In this document: piece after piece, positions 25,221 through 34,201 of the stretch
Layout of the letters: the number at the start of each line of letters is the position of its first letter
Numbering within the stretch: the stretch's first letter is position 1
Translations under genes and position numbers: made by a program
Assembly: GCA_019912965.1 (NCBI GenBank)
Contig: JAIOHM010000080.1
Coordinates: 1 to 64,000 of the forward strand
DNA length: 64,000 bases
Direction of reading: 5' to 3'
Source of the DNA: Anaerolineae bacterium
Lineage (GTDB): Bacteria; Chloroflexota; Anaerolineae; Aggregatilineales; Phototrophicaceae
Notes under the pieces: generated by a model
What the model was told of the DNA's origin: nothing
The model's input: the letters and a program-made list of their open reading frames with translations, nothing else
Database searches by the model: none

Positions 25221-25296
25221 CTTTTCCGGGGAAATGCAAAGAGGCACCCCACGGGACGCCTCTACGTTGTGAATTCCTGATTTTAGATGGGGATTT

Positions 25297-25659
25297 CTAC
25301 AGGTTCTTGATAATCCCCGCCAACTGACCATAATCTGGCGGCTTCTGAATATAAACCACATTAAGCTGTTTCAAAGTTGCTGGATTAGGGTTATCCCCCG
25401 CTGTCAACAGGAAAATCGGACGTGTATCACCCTTTTCCCGCAAGGTTTGCGCCAGTTCAATACCGTTTATCATGCCCACCCACATATCCAGAAAGATGGC
25501 TGATGCCGACTGGTAATCAGGCGTATCGAGCAGAGCCAGGCTTTCCGGTCGCGTGTCCGGTATGTGAAGCACTTCAATGCCCCACGATGCAAAGCCTAGC
25601 TGGAACAACTGGGCTTCGATTTCTTCATCTTCAATGTATATGACGCTTATGGCATCCAT
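25297..25659 (-). CDS. Single-domain response regulator
   Basis: A 120-residue receiver domain. The acidic cluster is YIEDEE, the phospho-acceptor aspartate is in FLDMWVG, the Ser/Thr is LLTAG and the lysine is IQKPPDY. The start at 25659 is chosen because AGGAAAG lies upstream; a TTG six codons earlier would overlap that site. There is no output domain and no kinase beside it. It differs from the other two orphan receivers here (13497, 59947) in its unusually acidic DEEIEA start. Confidence 0.85.
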   Translation of the reverse strand: MDAISVIYIEDEEIEAQLFQLGFASWGIEVLHIPDTRPESLALLDTPDYQSASAIFLDMWVGMINGIELAQTLREKGDTRPIFLLTAGDNPNPATLKQLNVVYIQKPPDYGQLAGIIKNL

Positions 25660-25753
25660 CCCTATTCTTTCCTGCAATGCATGTTCTTAAAATATATACA
25701 ACAGGTTTCAATGCCATAATCCTGAACGTTGTGCCATATTTGAAAATACTAAC

Positions 25754-25790
25754 TAAAAGGGAGGATTACTAACCGATTAGCAATCCTCCC
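25754..25790 (-). terminator. Terminator of the etfBA operon
   Basis: GGGAGGATT and AATCCTCCC form a 9-bp stem with an inner CTAA/TTAG stem, followed on the minus strand by CTTTTAG. It lies 50 bases after the etfA stop. Confidence 0.75.
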
Positions 25791-25839
25791 GATTGTTACC
25801 GAAGGGAATTATTACAAGTCCCCCTACGAAATCACAATC

Positions 25840-26874
25840 TTATTTTCCTAACCGTTTCTTCAACTCGGCAGTTAGTGCAGGCACAATCTTGTATAGATCA
25901 CCCACCAGACCATAACGCGCCAATTTGAAAATCGGGGCTTCGCCGTCTTTGTTGATAGCGACGATCACCTTGCTAGTACGCATACCAGCCTGATGTTGAA
26001 TCGCACCGGAAATTCCGCAGGCAACGTACAGATCAGGGCTGACCGATTTGCCTGTTTGCCCAACCTGATGGGCATAAGGGATATAGCCCGCATCCACAGC
26101 CGCACGGCTTGCGCCAACGGCTGCACCCAACACATCCGCCAGCGGCTTCAGCGTATTTTCGAAGCCATCCTGTGCTTTCCAAACATCCGGTTTTTCCGCA
26201 CCAGCAGGTGCATCCTTCGGATTGTTCGCCATCGCGCGACCACCGCTGACGATAATCGCCGCGTCGGTCAAATTGACTGTGCCAACTTCTTCTTCGAAGG
26301 CTTCAATCTTGGTGGCAATATCGCCTTCCGCCAATACTGCTGGAACGGTGCTGACTTCCGCCGCTTTGCTCCCGGTCACAGGCTTGAATGAACGCCCGCG
26401 CAGCAGCAAGTAGACCGTGCCACCTGCTGCGCTGACCGCATCACTCAAAATTTTGCCTGCATAAACCGGGCGCACAACCTTGAGCGAACCATCATCGCCC
26501 ACTTCCAGGCTAGTCGCTTCCGTCAGCAATCCACTGTCCGTATCCGCAGCCGAAGCCGCCAGCAGTTCGCGTCCGCGTGCTGTGCCGATTGCCAGCACTG
26601 CTTTCGGCGCATTATCGCCTACAAGTTTGGTCAGCAGTGCTGCATAAGGTTCGAGCCGGAAATTATTCAGCGTTGCATCTTCGCACACAATCGCTTTGTC
26701 CGCGCCATGTGAACCCGCTTCCGCCGCAACAGCCCCAGCATTTTCGCCAAATACCAATGCTGTCAGCGGCACACCAAATTTATCAGCTACCGTGCGTCCG
26801 GCACCCAATGCTTCCCAACTGCTGGAAATCGCTTGGCCTTTAAAAGTCTCAATCCAAACATAAACTGCGCTCAC
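25840..26874 (-). CDS. etfA: Electron transfer flavoprotein, alpha subunit
   Basis: A 344-residue ETF alpha subunit that binds FAD and carries electrons from acyl-CoA dehydrogenases to the quinone pool. The FAD-domain fingerprint is at the C-terminal half: VSGGRAM, GASRAAVDAGYIPYAHQVGQTGKSVSPDLYVACGISGAIQHQAGM (in parts GASRAAVDAG and CGISGAIQHQAG), and VIVAINKDGEAPIF. Its ATG overlaps the etfB stop by four bases (ATGA), so translation is coupled. It is the second gene of the operon. Confidence 0.96.
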   Translation of the reverse strand: MSAVYVWIETFKGQAISSSWEALGAGRTVADKFGVPLTALVFGENAGAVAAEAGSHGADKAIVCEDATLNNFRLEPYAALLTKLVGDNAPKAVLAIGTARGRELLAASAADTDSGLLTEATSLEVGDDGSLKVVRPVYAGKILSDAVSAAGGTVYLLLRGRSFKPVTGSKAAEVSTVPAVLAEGDIATKIEAFEEEVGTVNLTDAAIIVSGGRAMANNPKDAPAGAEKPDVWKAQDGFENTLKPLADVLGAAVGASRAAVDAGYIPYAHQVGQTGKSVSPDLYVACGISGAIQHQAGMRTSKVIVAINKDGEAPIFKLARYGLVGDLYKIVPALTAELKKRLGK

Positions 26875-27650
26875 AGTACCTTCTCCTCCAACAGACGATC
26901 CACCAGCCTGGCAACCTGTTCTTCCGGCGTCCCATCGATCATTTCGACCGTGCCTTCGCGGACGGGCAGATTCATAAACCTGGTTGTTTTTGTTTTGGCT
27001 TCCGGCGCAGAAACACCCAAATCAGCCAATGACCATTCCGGGATAACGGCCTTCGATGCCTTACGAATGCCGATGAACGAAGGATAGCGCGGTTCGTTGA
27101 TGTCTTTCATTACGCTGATGACGGCAGGCAGTTTGCTCGTAACAACCTGTTTGCCCTGCTCCAACAAACGCTCAACTTTAATCGTCTTGGCCGCATAATC
27201 GACCGCAATGATTTTGGAAACGTAACTCAGCATCGTCCAACCCAACTTGCGGGCGGTCTGGTAGATATGCTGATCTGTACCAACATCGACGCTTTCTTTG
27301 CCGAAAATTACCAGATCAACATCACCCAATTTTTTGACGGCAGCAGCGGCAGCAGTCGCATAACCGAGGCTGTCTGCGCCATCCAGTGCCGCATCCCAGA
27401 CGCGGGCAGCTTCGTCCAGCCCCATTGCCAAACTGTGCTTAAGTGACTCGTTATGCATCTCTGAGCCAACAGCGATAACGGTAGCTTTTCCGCCAGCGTT
27501 CTTGGCTTGCAGAATGCCCTCTTCCAAAGCATACTCGTCCCACGGATTGACGACTGTAGCCGCGTCGCCCCATGTGACCGCGCCATTCGCGCCGACTTCA
27601 ACTTTAGCGGCGGTGTCCGGCGTACTACGGGTAAATACAACGACGTGCAA
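26871..27650 (-). CDS. etfB: Electron transfer flavoprotein, beta subunit
   Basis: A 259-residue ETF beta subunit that partners EtfA and binds AMP. Typical elements are WDEYALEEGI, DLVIFGKESVD and the recognition-loop signature near SFIGIRKASKAVI. The start codon is TTG at 27650, with GAAGGAGG six bases upstream and no suitable ATG. The start MHVVVFTRSTPDT is shorter than the MKIVVCVKQVPDT type but equivalent. The likely redox partner is the acyl-CoA dehydrogenase at 3869, about 24 kb away. Confidence 0.95.
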   Translation of the reverse strand: MHVVVFTRSTPDTAAKVEVGANGAVTWGDAATVVNPWDEYALEEGILQAKNAGGKATVIAVGSEMHNESLKHSLAMGLDEAARVWDAALDGADSLGYATAAAAAVKKLGDVDLVIFGKESVDVGTDQHIYQTARKLGWTMLSYVSKIIAVDYAAKTIKVERLLEQGKQVVTSKLPAVISVMKDINEPRYPSFIGIRKASKAVIPEWSLADLGVSAPEAKTKTTRFMNLPVREGTVEMIDGTPEEQVARLVDRLLEEKVL

Positions 27651-27768
27651 GGAAAACCTCCTTCAATACAGTTTTTAAATTTAAAGCCATTTGTTTGAAA
27701 TATTGTACAGAAATTTTCGCACAAAATCGAATCAAGATTAGATTAATTGCACAAAGAGGAATACACCC

Positions 27769-28950
27769 ATGAGTCACCGACTGCTGCCCATTATTTTGAG
27801 CGCCTTACTGCTCGTTCTGGCTGCCCTTCCGGTCGCTGCCCGACAAACGACCACCCCCTACCGCATCATCGGCTATTACGCTTCGTGGGCGATTTACGGC
27901 AAGGAATATTTCGTCACCGATATTGCCGCCAATCAACTCACCCATATCAATTACGCCTTCGCCAATATCTCTGAAGAAGGCGAAATCCTGATTGGCGATG
28001 AATGGGCAGATACCCAATTCTTGTATCCCGGTGACGCTGAGGATGAACCTTTACGCGGGAACTTTAAGCAGCTTGGTCTGCTCAAACAGATCAACCCCAA
28101 TTTGCAGACTTTGATTTCAGTTGGCGGATGGAGTTGGTCAGACCGATTTTCTGATGTAGCACTAACCGAAGAATCCCGCGCGAAATTCGCCAAATCCTGC
28201 GTCGAATTCATCAAGCAATATGGCTTCGATGGCGTAGACCTTGATTGGGAATATCCCAGCGGCGGTGGCGAACCGGGCAACATCGAACGCCCGGAAGACC
28301 CGGATAATTTCGTGCTGCTGCTGGCTGAACTCCGTAAACAGTTGGATGCACAAGGCGAACTGGATGGACGCCCTTATCTGCTGACCATCGCTGCTCCGGC
28401 TGGCAAATGGCAGTACGAACGCATGAACCTCGACAAAATTTATCCGTATCTGGATTGGATCAACATCATGACTTACGACTATGCTGGAGGGTGGAGCGAA
28501 GTCACGGCCTTCAACGCACCGCTGTATGGCGAAGTCTCAACCGACAGCGCCATACAAGACTACTTAACGGCGGGCATTCCAGCGGAAAAAGTGGTGATGG
28601 GTGTACCGTTTTATGGGCGCGGCTGGACAGGTGTATCTGCAACCAACAATGGTTTGGGGCAGCCTTATGATGGTTTACCACAAGGCGACGGCAGTTTCGA
28701 CTACGGCACTTTAGCGGCGGATTATGTAGGCAAATACCAGCGATTTTGGGACGAAACCGCCCAAGTCCCGTGGCTGTATGATGCCGAAAGCGGAACGATG
28801 ATTAGCTATGACGATCCCGAATCCTTGACGAAAAAAGCTGAATACATCAAACAGCACAATCTGGGTGGGGCAATGTTCTGGGAAACCAGCCAGGATGATG
28901 CCAACAACAGCCTGCTAAATGCACTCTATACCACACTCAACAGCGATTAA
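27769..28950 (+). CDS. Secreted glycoside hydrolase family 18 (chitinase-like)
   Basis: A 393-residue enzyme. A signal peptide covers about residues 1-24 (MSHRLLPIILSALLLVLAAL, then PVAA). The GH18 fold is shown by SVGGWSWS and by the catalytic DxxDxDxE motif FDGVDLDWE, with proton donor E161. MTYDYAGGW and the conserved tryptophan near FWETSQDD complete the TIM barrel. It would hydrolyse chitin, chito-oligosaccharides or peptidoglycan-like N-acetylglucosamine bonds outside the cell. No chitin-binding module is attached. AAAGAGG precedes the ATG. It is divergent from etfBA. Confidence 0.93.
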   Translation: MSHRLLPIILSALLLVLAALPVAARQTTTPYRIIGYYASWAIYGKEYFVTDIAANQLTHINYAFANISEEGEILIGDEWADTQFLYPGDAEDEPLRGNFKQLGLLKQINPNLQTLISVGGWSWSDRFSDVALTEESRAKFAKSCVEFIKQYGFDGVDLDWEYPSGGGEPGNIERPEDPDNFVLLLAELRKQLDAQGELDGRPYLLTIAAPAGKWQYERMNLDKIYPYLDWINIMTYDYAGGWSEVTAFNAPLYGEVSTDSAIQDYLTAGIPAEKVVMGVPFYGRGWTGVSATNNGLGQPYDGLPQGDGSFDYGTLAADYVGKYQRFWDETAQVPWLYDAESGTMISYDDPESLTKKAEYIKQHNLGGAMFWETSQDDANNSLLNALYTTLNSD

Positions 28951-28962
28951 GTTCAAAACGTA

Positions 28963-28993
28963 TAGCCCTCTCGTCAAACATCAGAGAGGGCTA
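28963..28993. terminator. Bidirectional hairpin between GH18 and the Pmp3 gene
   Basis: TAGCCCTCTC and GAGAGGGCTA form a perfect 10-bp stem with an 11-base loop between two convergent genes. There is no long T-run. Confidence 0.6.
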
Positions 28994-29005
28994 ATCTTAC
29001 ATGCT

Positions 29006-29356
29006 TTAAATGCCTGTTCTTTCCTGTTTATCAGGCGTTTCCAGCGGGGCGTGGTCATCATCCACCACTTCGAAAATTTCACCATCGGCTAGTCGTGTAT
29101 ATGCCCCTTTGCGTTTCGGCTTTTCATACATTGCCTCGCCCGTAGCGGGAACTTGAACGTAGCGGGGTTCGCCCTTCTCATAAGGTTGGCCTTTAAAGAT
29201 CAGATACCACGCCAGCAAAACGCCAGGAATCCACCCGAACAGGGTCAAAATGCCGACCAGCAGCGCCGTTCCACAACCTCTATCCAATACAGCTATCGGC
29301 GGAAAAATCAGCGCGATAACCGCCCGGACAATCTTGTCAGTTTCAGCGGCGTTCAT
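29006..29356 (-). CDS. Pmp3/YqaE-family small membrane protein
   Basis: A 116-residue protein. The N-terminal ~52 residues (IVRAVIALIFPPIAVLDRGC, then LLVGILTLFGWIPGVLLAWY) match the UPF0057/Pmp3 pattern of two closely packed membrane helices with PP and PGV motifs. The C-terminal ~60 residues are a charged soluble tail (ADGEIFEVVDDDHAP) that most members lack. Family members have been tied to salt and membrane-potential stress. The gene starts 3 bases after the pentapeptide-repeat gene ends, on the same strand, and is the last of that operon. Confidence 0.85.
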   Translation of the reverse strand: MNAAETDKIVRAVIALIFPPIAVLDRGCGTALLVGILTLFGWIPGVLLAWYLIFKGQPYEKGEPRYVQVPATGEAMYEKPKRKGAYTRLADGEIFEVVDDDHAPLETPDKQERTGI

Positions 29357-29359
29357 AAT

Positions 29360-29956
29360 TTACCGTCCGTTCGCCCGCCAGAAGGCCGGATGGTCTGGGT
29401 CGATGTAACACCCCATATCGGTCTGCGGCGACCAGCGTGAACCATCCGGCAGAATGGTATCAACGCCGAACTGCGTTTCATATAACTGTGCGCCCTGCAT
29501 ATCTGCCCCTTCGAGGCAAACCCCATGCAGGACGGCCTGCCAAAAATTTGCGCCGACCAGATTCGCGTTGGTTAGGTTTGCCCCGGCCAACCGCGAAACA
29601 GGAAGATAAGCCCCGCGCAAATCCGCGCCAGTCAAATCCGCCCCAAGCAGCACCACACTCCGCATATTGGTATCGCGCAGACAAGCATCCGTTAAATTGG
29701 CCGATTCCAGAATCGTCTCACCCAGATACGCCCGCGTCAGATCAGCCTCACACAGCACTGCCCCCGTCAGGTCAGCCATTGCCAGCGCCGCACCCCGCAA
29801 ATTCGCCCGTACCAACTGTACCCCGCGCAGCGAACCATCGCGGAACCAACCTTTAGACCGCAGTGAATCGACGGCTTGCAGCGCCGTTTTGTTATCCCGG
29901 CTGCCCATCTGCCGGATGAGATTTTCTTTGGATGCGCCAAATAGTCCCTTAAGCAT
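29360..29956 (-). CDS. Pentapeptide-repeat protein
   Basis: A 198-residue protein. Residues ~45-150 contain repeated A(D/N)LxG-type units (VRANLRGAAL, ADLTGAVLCEADLTRAYL, GADLTGADLRGAYL, ANLTNANLVGANF) that form a quadrilateral beta helix. Some relatives mimic DNA and protect gyrase; most have no known function. The N-terminal 40 residues look like a short helical cap (SKENLIRQMGSRD). It follows the LytM-glycosidase gene by 7 bases and precedes the Pmp3 gene by 3, so the three form one operon. Confidence 0.9.
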   Translation of the reverse strand: MLKGLFGASKENLIRQMGSRDNKTALQAVDSLRSKGWFRDGSLRGVQLVRANLRGAALAMADLTGAVLCEADLTRAYLGETILESANLTDACLRDTNMRSVVLLGADLTGADLRGAYLPVSRLAGANLTNANLVGANFWQAVLHGVCLEGADMQGAQLYETQFGVDTILPDGSRWSPQTDMGCYIDPDHPAFWRANGR

Positions 29957-29963
29957 TACAACC

Positions 29964-31868
29964 TTATGCCTTCAAAAACCGATCATACAAGGGTTGCTTC
30001 GGCTGGTCATTCGTGCCAACCAGCCCATATCCATTATGCATTCCCTCTGCCCATGCATACCAGACCGCGCAGGCCACTTTGCCGGAATACAGATTTTTGA
30101 GCCGGCTGATGAAACCTGTCGCATAATCTGCAACCTGACTCGCCGGGTCATTCGGACGATCCAGCACACCCCATTCGGTAATCCATACTTGTCCACCGGG
30201 AAGTACACGACCATAACCTTCAACATCTTCATCAATGCTGCCAAATGGGCTGTACATGTTGCCAACTGGCCCGCGCCCATAAGAATGGCAGGCAATTCCA
30301 TCCGGGCGAATGTTGGAGGGCATGGCTGTCAATGTTGCCCGCGCATAATTCACACCGCCTCCCGGCCCATTCACATGGCCCCCGGTGATGATTTTCGCTT
30401 TTGAGTCCACACCGCGAATGGCTTTGATCGACTCAGTAAGTAAGTAAGCATAATCCGCTGGCGGAATGGGAACTGCCGCATGGGCTACACTCGGTGGGGT
30501 ATCCTGCTCATTCCAGATTTGGTAAGCCGTCACCCAATCTTTACCTGCCAGGCGTTGGGCAATTTTACGCACGTAATCGACATAACGCGGCGTGAATTCG
30601 CGCCACTTGGCGGTATCCATCGACGGCCAGTGATAACCTGCCCCTTCGCCATAAACCTGATGTGAAAACACCAGAATTACTTTTAGTCCTGCTTTGGCGT
30701 AGCGCTCAAGAAATGGTGCATAAAAATTATAAGCCGCGTCCAAATCAGTTGAGCCACGCCCCATCGACACATTGTAGGCAAACCGTACCCAACCCAACCC
30801 CTTCAGACGATCAGGTGCAGGCTTGCCCAGATTATGCAGTAAATCCAGATTCATACCCGTCATATTGAGGGCCTTAATACCTTCGGTTTCGTCTGCCGCC
30901 AGATATTCCGCCGCCGCAAATCCCTCGATATTTTGTGGAGAGCGAATTTTGACCCATTGCCCGGTTTGTCCTAATTTGAGCAATGTGCGTCCATGTGGTT
31001 CTAGTGAATCCGCCCGGTCGAAGGCACTTAACATGCCCAGAATTTTAAATTCTGTACCCGGTTTTTCGCGGATGCGTAAGCTGCTGCTGGTGGTTGTCCG
31101 CAGCCGGAGTCCCTGCCAATAAATCATCATAGTGGGGTCGACCACATCTGGCAGCACATAACCACTTAGTCCTTTTCCGGGCTGCTGTACCACCACTTTG
31201 ATCGAATCAAAATTCGAGTCCGCAATCACATCGCCAGCTTTGACCGCCTGTCCCATGTTGACACGAATATTGTTCAGTCGGGCATAGGTCGTTAGATAAG
31301 TCAGCCCGCTGATGGTCGTCGAAATCTGCACATATTGACCATAACCCAATGAGGTCGGTTGTCGAACGACTGTCGATACAGTGCCAGATGCACCCGCATG
31401 AATCGCCGTTCCCGGCGGGGCATAAATATCCAGCCCTTCGTTTTTCTGTCCGCCGACCACTTCATTAAAGGCACGGGTGATTCTGGCCGGACGCGCGTCC
31501 GAAGGCCAATCCAGCGTGAAGCGGTCGTTGATATTGGCTGGACTGATCTTTTCGCCATAACGATCATTTTGCTGAATGCGCTGCTGAAGGGCATTCCCCA
31601 ATTCAGCAGGTGTATTGGCACGAATCACATCAACCCGCACCACCATTGGATACACCCGCCGGATATGATTCAGCGCATCGTTATTCAGCCACACACCGGG
31701 CGCTTGCACCGCCGTCACGTTGCGGAAGCGATTCAGATCGTTTCCGGCTGGCGAACGGACGACCACCACCCGTTCGAAGGTTTTGGTATAGGCTTCCACA
31801 GCCCGAAACCAACTCATGAAATCAGCATCCGGCAGCACCAGCGCATGGGAAATAGGCGGCGTCGTCAT
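29964..31868 (-). CDS. Signal-less protein: degenerate LytM (M23-like), SH3b and glycoside-hydrolase domains
   Basis: 634 residues from the ATG at 31868, which has GGAGG nine bases upstream; an upstream TTG would place that site inside the gene. Order: ~120 residues of unknown N-terminus, a LytM-like beta barrel at ~145-245 (GLDIYAPPGTAIHAGASGTV, YGQYVQI, TYARL), an SH3b-like module (SLRIREKPGTEF, WVKIRSPQ), and a (beta/alpha)8 glycosidase with likely acid/base E454 (WNE) and nucleophile E565 (TEW). The M23 metal ligands are gone: HxGxD is NEGLD, the YAH tyrosine-histidine is YAR, and no HLH is seen. So the LytM part is probably a binder, not a peptidase. It has no signal peptide. A paralog is at 34202. 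Confidence 0.82.
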   Translation of the reverse strand: MTTPPISHALVLPDADFMSWFRAVEAYTKTFERVVVVRSPAGNDLNRFRNVTAVQAPGVWLNNDALNHIRRVYPMVVRVDVIRANTPAELGNALQQRIQQNDRYGEKISPANINDRFTLDWPSDARPARITRAFNEVVGGQKNEGLDIYAPPGTAIHAGASGTVSTVVRQPTSLGYGQYVQISTTISGLTYLTTYARLNNIRVNMGQAVKAGDVIADSNFDSIKVVVQQPGKGLSGYVLPDVVDPTMMIYWQGLRLRTTTSSSLRIREKPGTEFKILGMLSAFDRADSLEPHGRTLLKLGQTGQWVKIRSPQNIEGFAAAEYLAADETEGIKALNMTGMNLDLLHNLGKPAPDRLKGLGWVRFAYNVSMGRGSTDLDAAYNFYAPFLERYAKAGLKVILVFSHQVYGEGAGYHWPSMDTAKWREFTPRYVDYVRKIAQRLAGKDWVTAYQIWNEQDTPPSVAHAAVPIPPADYAYLLTESIKAIRGVDSKAKIITGGHVNGPGGGVNYARATLTAMPSNIRPDGIACHSYGRGPVGNMYSPFGSIDEDVEGYGRVLPGGQVWITEWGVLDRPNDPASQVADYATGFISRLKNLYSGKVACAVWYAWAEGMHNGYGLVGTNDQPKQPLYDRFLKA

Positions 31869-32064
31869 TGAAAATAACCTCCGAATGTTTGCCAAATCTA
31901 ACGTTCATTATTGTACGCGGTTTTGAGCATTCGCGCGTGGGGTTTGCGTCAGGTTACAGGCGAGAAGCCGTAGAACAGCCTCCACCATTTGGCGGATGAA
32001 GACTTAGGGGGCGAAGCCTACAATGAAGTTGTAACTTCTTCCAATCAACACACAGGAAAACAAA

Positions 32065-33300
32065 ATGACCAAACGGTTCGTGGTCTTGATGCTGGCAGTG
32101 CTGGCATTTTCAGCCGCAGTCCCGGCGATGGCGCAGGTAGACCCCTGGTTTGTGTATCTCTACAACCAAACGAGCAAAGAACTCTTGCGCGTTTATCAGG
32201 ATGGGACACAAGAATCCTTCAACCTCGGTCTGGATGAAAACACCTATGTCGGTGGATTCGACATGGCCTTCACCTACACAGGCAGTCAGGTCGCTTTCTG
32301 TACTGTGCAGTATCCGCCCGATGGATCACTGGGTACAGCTACACTGGTTGTGCGCGACATCGAAGCGCAAACCAACCTGCAAACGCTCGATCTGGGCAAA
32401 GCCATTGGCTGCCGCGTCGGGCAGCAGGGTTATGGCGGCATGATGGATTCGATTCTCAGTGTCAGTTTAGCGCGTTACATGCCCGGCGACCCGAACGCAG
32501 ATATCAGCCTGCCTGCATGGCAAATTCTGCTGTTGGAACCTTACATGGGGATGACGTTGTTTGAATTGAACGCCAATTCGCCGGAAGTGGCCGCAGCGGG
32601 CATCGCTAATCCGGGTTCAATGCTGCCCTATGTTCAGCGCATTGATGCCAGTTCAGTCATCTTTGCAGCCGTACCTTATGGAATTGGCGGTGGCGCGGAA
32701 TGGCCTGCATATCGCTGGAAGCTCAACGACAGCGTTGAACCCATGCAAATTTGGGGCAATGTCACCCTCGATACTTTGAGTTTGACGGATGAAAAAGTCT
32801 GGGTTTCAGCGGATCCAAATCGGCCAGCAGTTCAACCTTTCGGCCCGATTCCACCCTATAACATCGTCAAACTCGCTGACCGCAACGATGAAGAACAGGT
32901 CATTTACTACACTGGTGAATGGGTCGTGGCAGATGCCAAATTCATCAACAACGGGCGACAGGTTGCTGTCCTGCTGATGTCCGGCGCAGATGCAAACAAT
33001 CCCAATCCGCCCCAAATCAACAAGTGGGTTGCGATTGACCGTAATGGTAACGTGACCAATTTGTATGGGGAACATTTCTATGCGCCGCTGGCTGCCGCGC
33101 CGGATGGCTATGTCATTCTCGATTTGACCGAACCAGCCGAAGGCGAAACGATCCGCACCTACACATTGGTGTATGGAACAGATGCGGGTCAGACAACTTT
33201 GTGGTCAGTCCAACTCGAAGATTTTTCACAGTCATGGGAAATCGCGTGGGCTGCACCAACCGCCGATGACAGCAGCATTCAACCGTTCAACATTCCTTAA
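32065..33300 (+). CDS. Secreted beta-propeller-like hypothetical protein
   Basis: A 411-residue exported protein. A signal peptide (VVLMLAVLAFSAAVPAMA, cut after AMA) is followed by about 385 residues rich in beta strands. Blade-like segments are spaced 50-60 residues apart (GFDMAFTYTGSQVAFCTV, ADAKFINNGRQVAVLL, APDGYVILDL), which resembles TolB/PD40-type propellers. No catalytic residues are recognised. It precedes a second secreted protein (33381) by 80 bases on the same strand, and both are enclosed by the two LytM-glycosidase paralogs on the other strand. Confidence 0.7.
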   Translation: MTKRFVVLMLAVLAFSAAVPAMAQVDPWFVYLYNQTSKELLRVYQDGTQESFNLGLDENTYVGGFDMAFTYTGSQVAFCTVQYPPDGSLGTATLVVRDIEAQTNLQTLDLGKAIGCRVGQQGYGGMMDSILSVSLARYMPGDPNADISLPAWQILLLEPYMGMTLFELNANSPEVAAAGIANPGSMLPYVQRIDASSVIFAAVPYGIGGGAEWPAYRWKLNDSVEPMQIWGNVTLDTLSLTDEKVWVSADPNRPAVQPFGPIPPYNIVKLADRNDEEQVIYYTGEWVVADAKFINNGRQVAVLLMSGADANNPNPPQINKWVAIDRNGNVTNLYGEHFYAPLAAAPDGYVILDLTEPAEGETIRTYTLVYGTDAGQTTLWSVQLEDFSQSWEIAWAAPTADDSSIQPFNIP

Positions 33301-33380
33301 CCAAGTTTTTCAACAGTGATGCGTACTCATGCATCCCTGATGGAATGATCTGTAAGCAAGTGAGATGTAGAGGTTCAATC

Positions 33381-34154
33381 ATGAAGTACAAACTCATCGT
33401 GCTGGTTCTGCTGCTGGCGATGTTGGGGATTATCCCGACGCTGGCACAGGAAACCGCGACCCACAATGTAAGTTACAACGGATTCAGCTTCAGCTTAGAT
33501 GGAAGCCTGGCGAATAACATCAATATCACCCAATATCCCGGCGACCCAGCGGAACTTGGCCCCGGTGGCGCAGAAGTCAAACATACCGCGTTCACCTTCT
33601 ACAATCAGTTCCCGGTTCCCGAAAGCATCTTCGATAGCGCAGGCGGCATCCGCGTGTATAACACCGCTGACTTCGCGGGCTATACCGAAGTCGAAGCCCG
33701 CTTTCAGGCACTTCAAAACCTGCTAACGGAAAAACCTGATCTCGCGTCGTACACAACCGCCGAGAGCGAAGTGCTGCCCTTCATCCCGGTATTCCCAGCG
33801 GGTCAGACTATCCGCGCCCGCGCTCAATATGTAGAAACCGATGCGGTAAAAGGCATCAGTTATCTGACAGCTTATCAAGAAGCCGCAGAACCGCTGTTGA
33901 GCGATACCGTGTTCTTCACGTTTCAAGGCTTCAGCACTGATGGTCAGCACTACATCACGGTTATCATCAAGCTGAATACCAGCCTGTTCCCAGCGGAGAT
34001 GAGTGCAGATTTCGACATGGCAACTTTCGTGGATAACTTGCCAGCTTATCTGAACGACAGCATGGCGCAGTTGAATGCTGCTGCGTCGGATGCCTTCAGT
34101 CCATCACTGACAACCTTAGACTCATTAGTGGCTTCGTTCCAATTCGGAGCATAG
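33381..34154 (+). CDS. Secreted hypothetical protein
   Basis: A 257-residue protein. A signal peptide (KLIVLVLLLAMLGIIPTLAQ) is followed by about 235 residues with no recognised family. The internal text (DMATFVDNLPAYLNDSMAQL) suggests a helical C-terminus and a beta-rich first half. The ATG at 33381 with AGAGG upstream is preferred over an upstream codon that would hide the signal peptide. It ends just before a hairpin that lies between it and the convergent LytM-glycosidase paralog. Confidence 0.7.
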   Translation: MKYKLIVLVLLLAMLGIIPTLAQETATHNVSYNGFSFSLDGSLANNINITQYPGDPAELGPGGAEVKHTAFTFYNQFPVPESIFDSAGGIRVYNTADFAGYTEVEARFQALQNLLTEKPDLASYTTAESEVLPFIPVFPAGQTIRARAQYVETDAVKGISYLTAYQEAAEPLLSDTVFFTFQGFSTDGQHYITVIIKLNTSLFPAEMSADFDMATFVDNLPAYLNDSMAQLNAAASDAFSPSLTTLDSLVASFQFGA

Positions 34155-34164
34155 AGCAAGTTCG

Positions 34165-34189
34165 AGGGGAGGGTTTGAAGCCCTCCCCT
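34165..34189. terminator. Hairpin between the secreted protein and the glycosidase paralog
   Basis: AGGGGAGGG and CCCTCCCCT form a 9-bp stem with loop TTTGAAG. Its GGGGAGGGTTT/CCCTCCCC core is nearly the same as that of the terminator at 13913. It can serve both convergent genes. Confidence 0.6.
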
Positions 34190-34201
34190 GTGAAATTTTC
34201 A

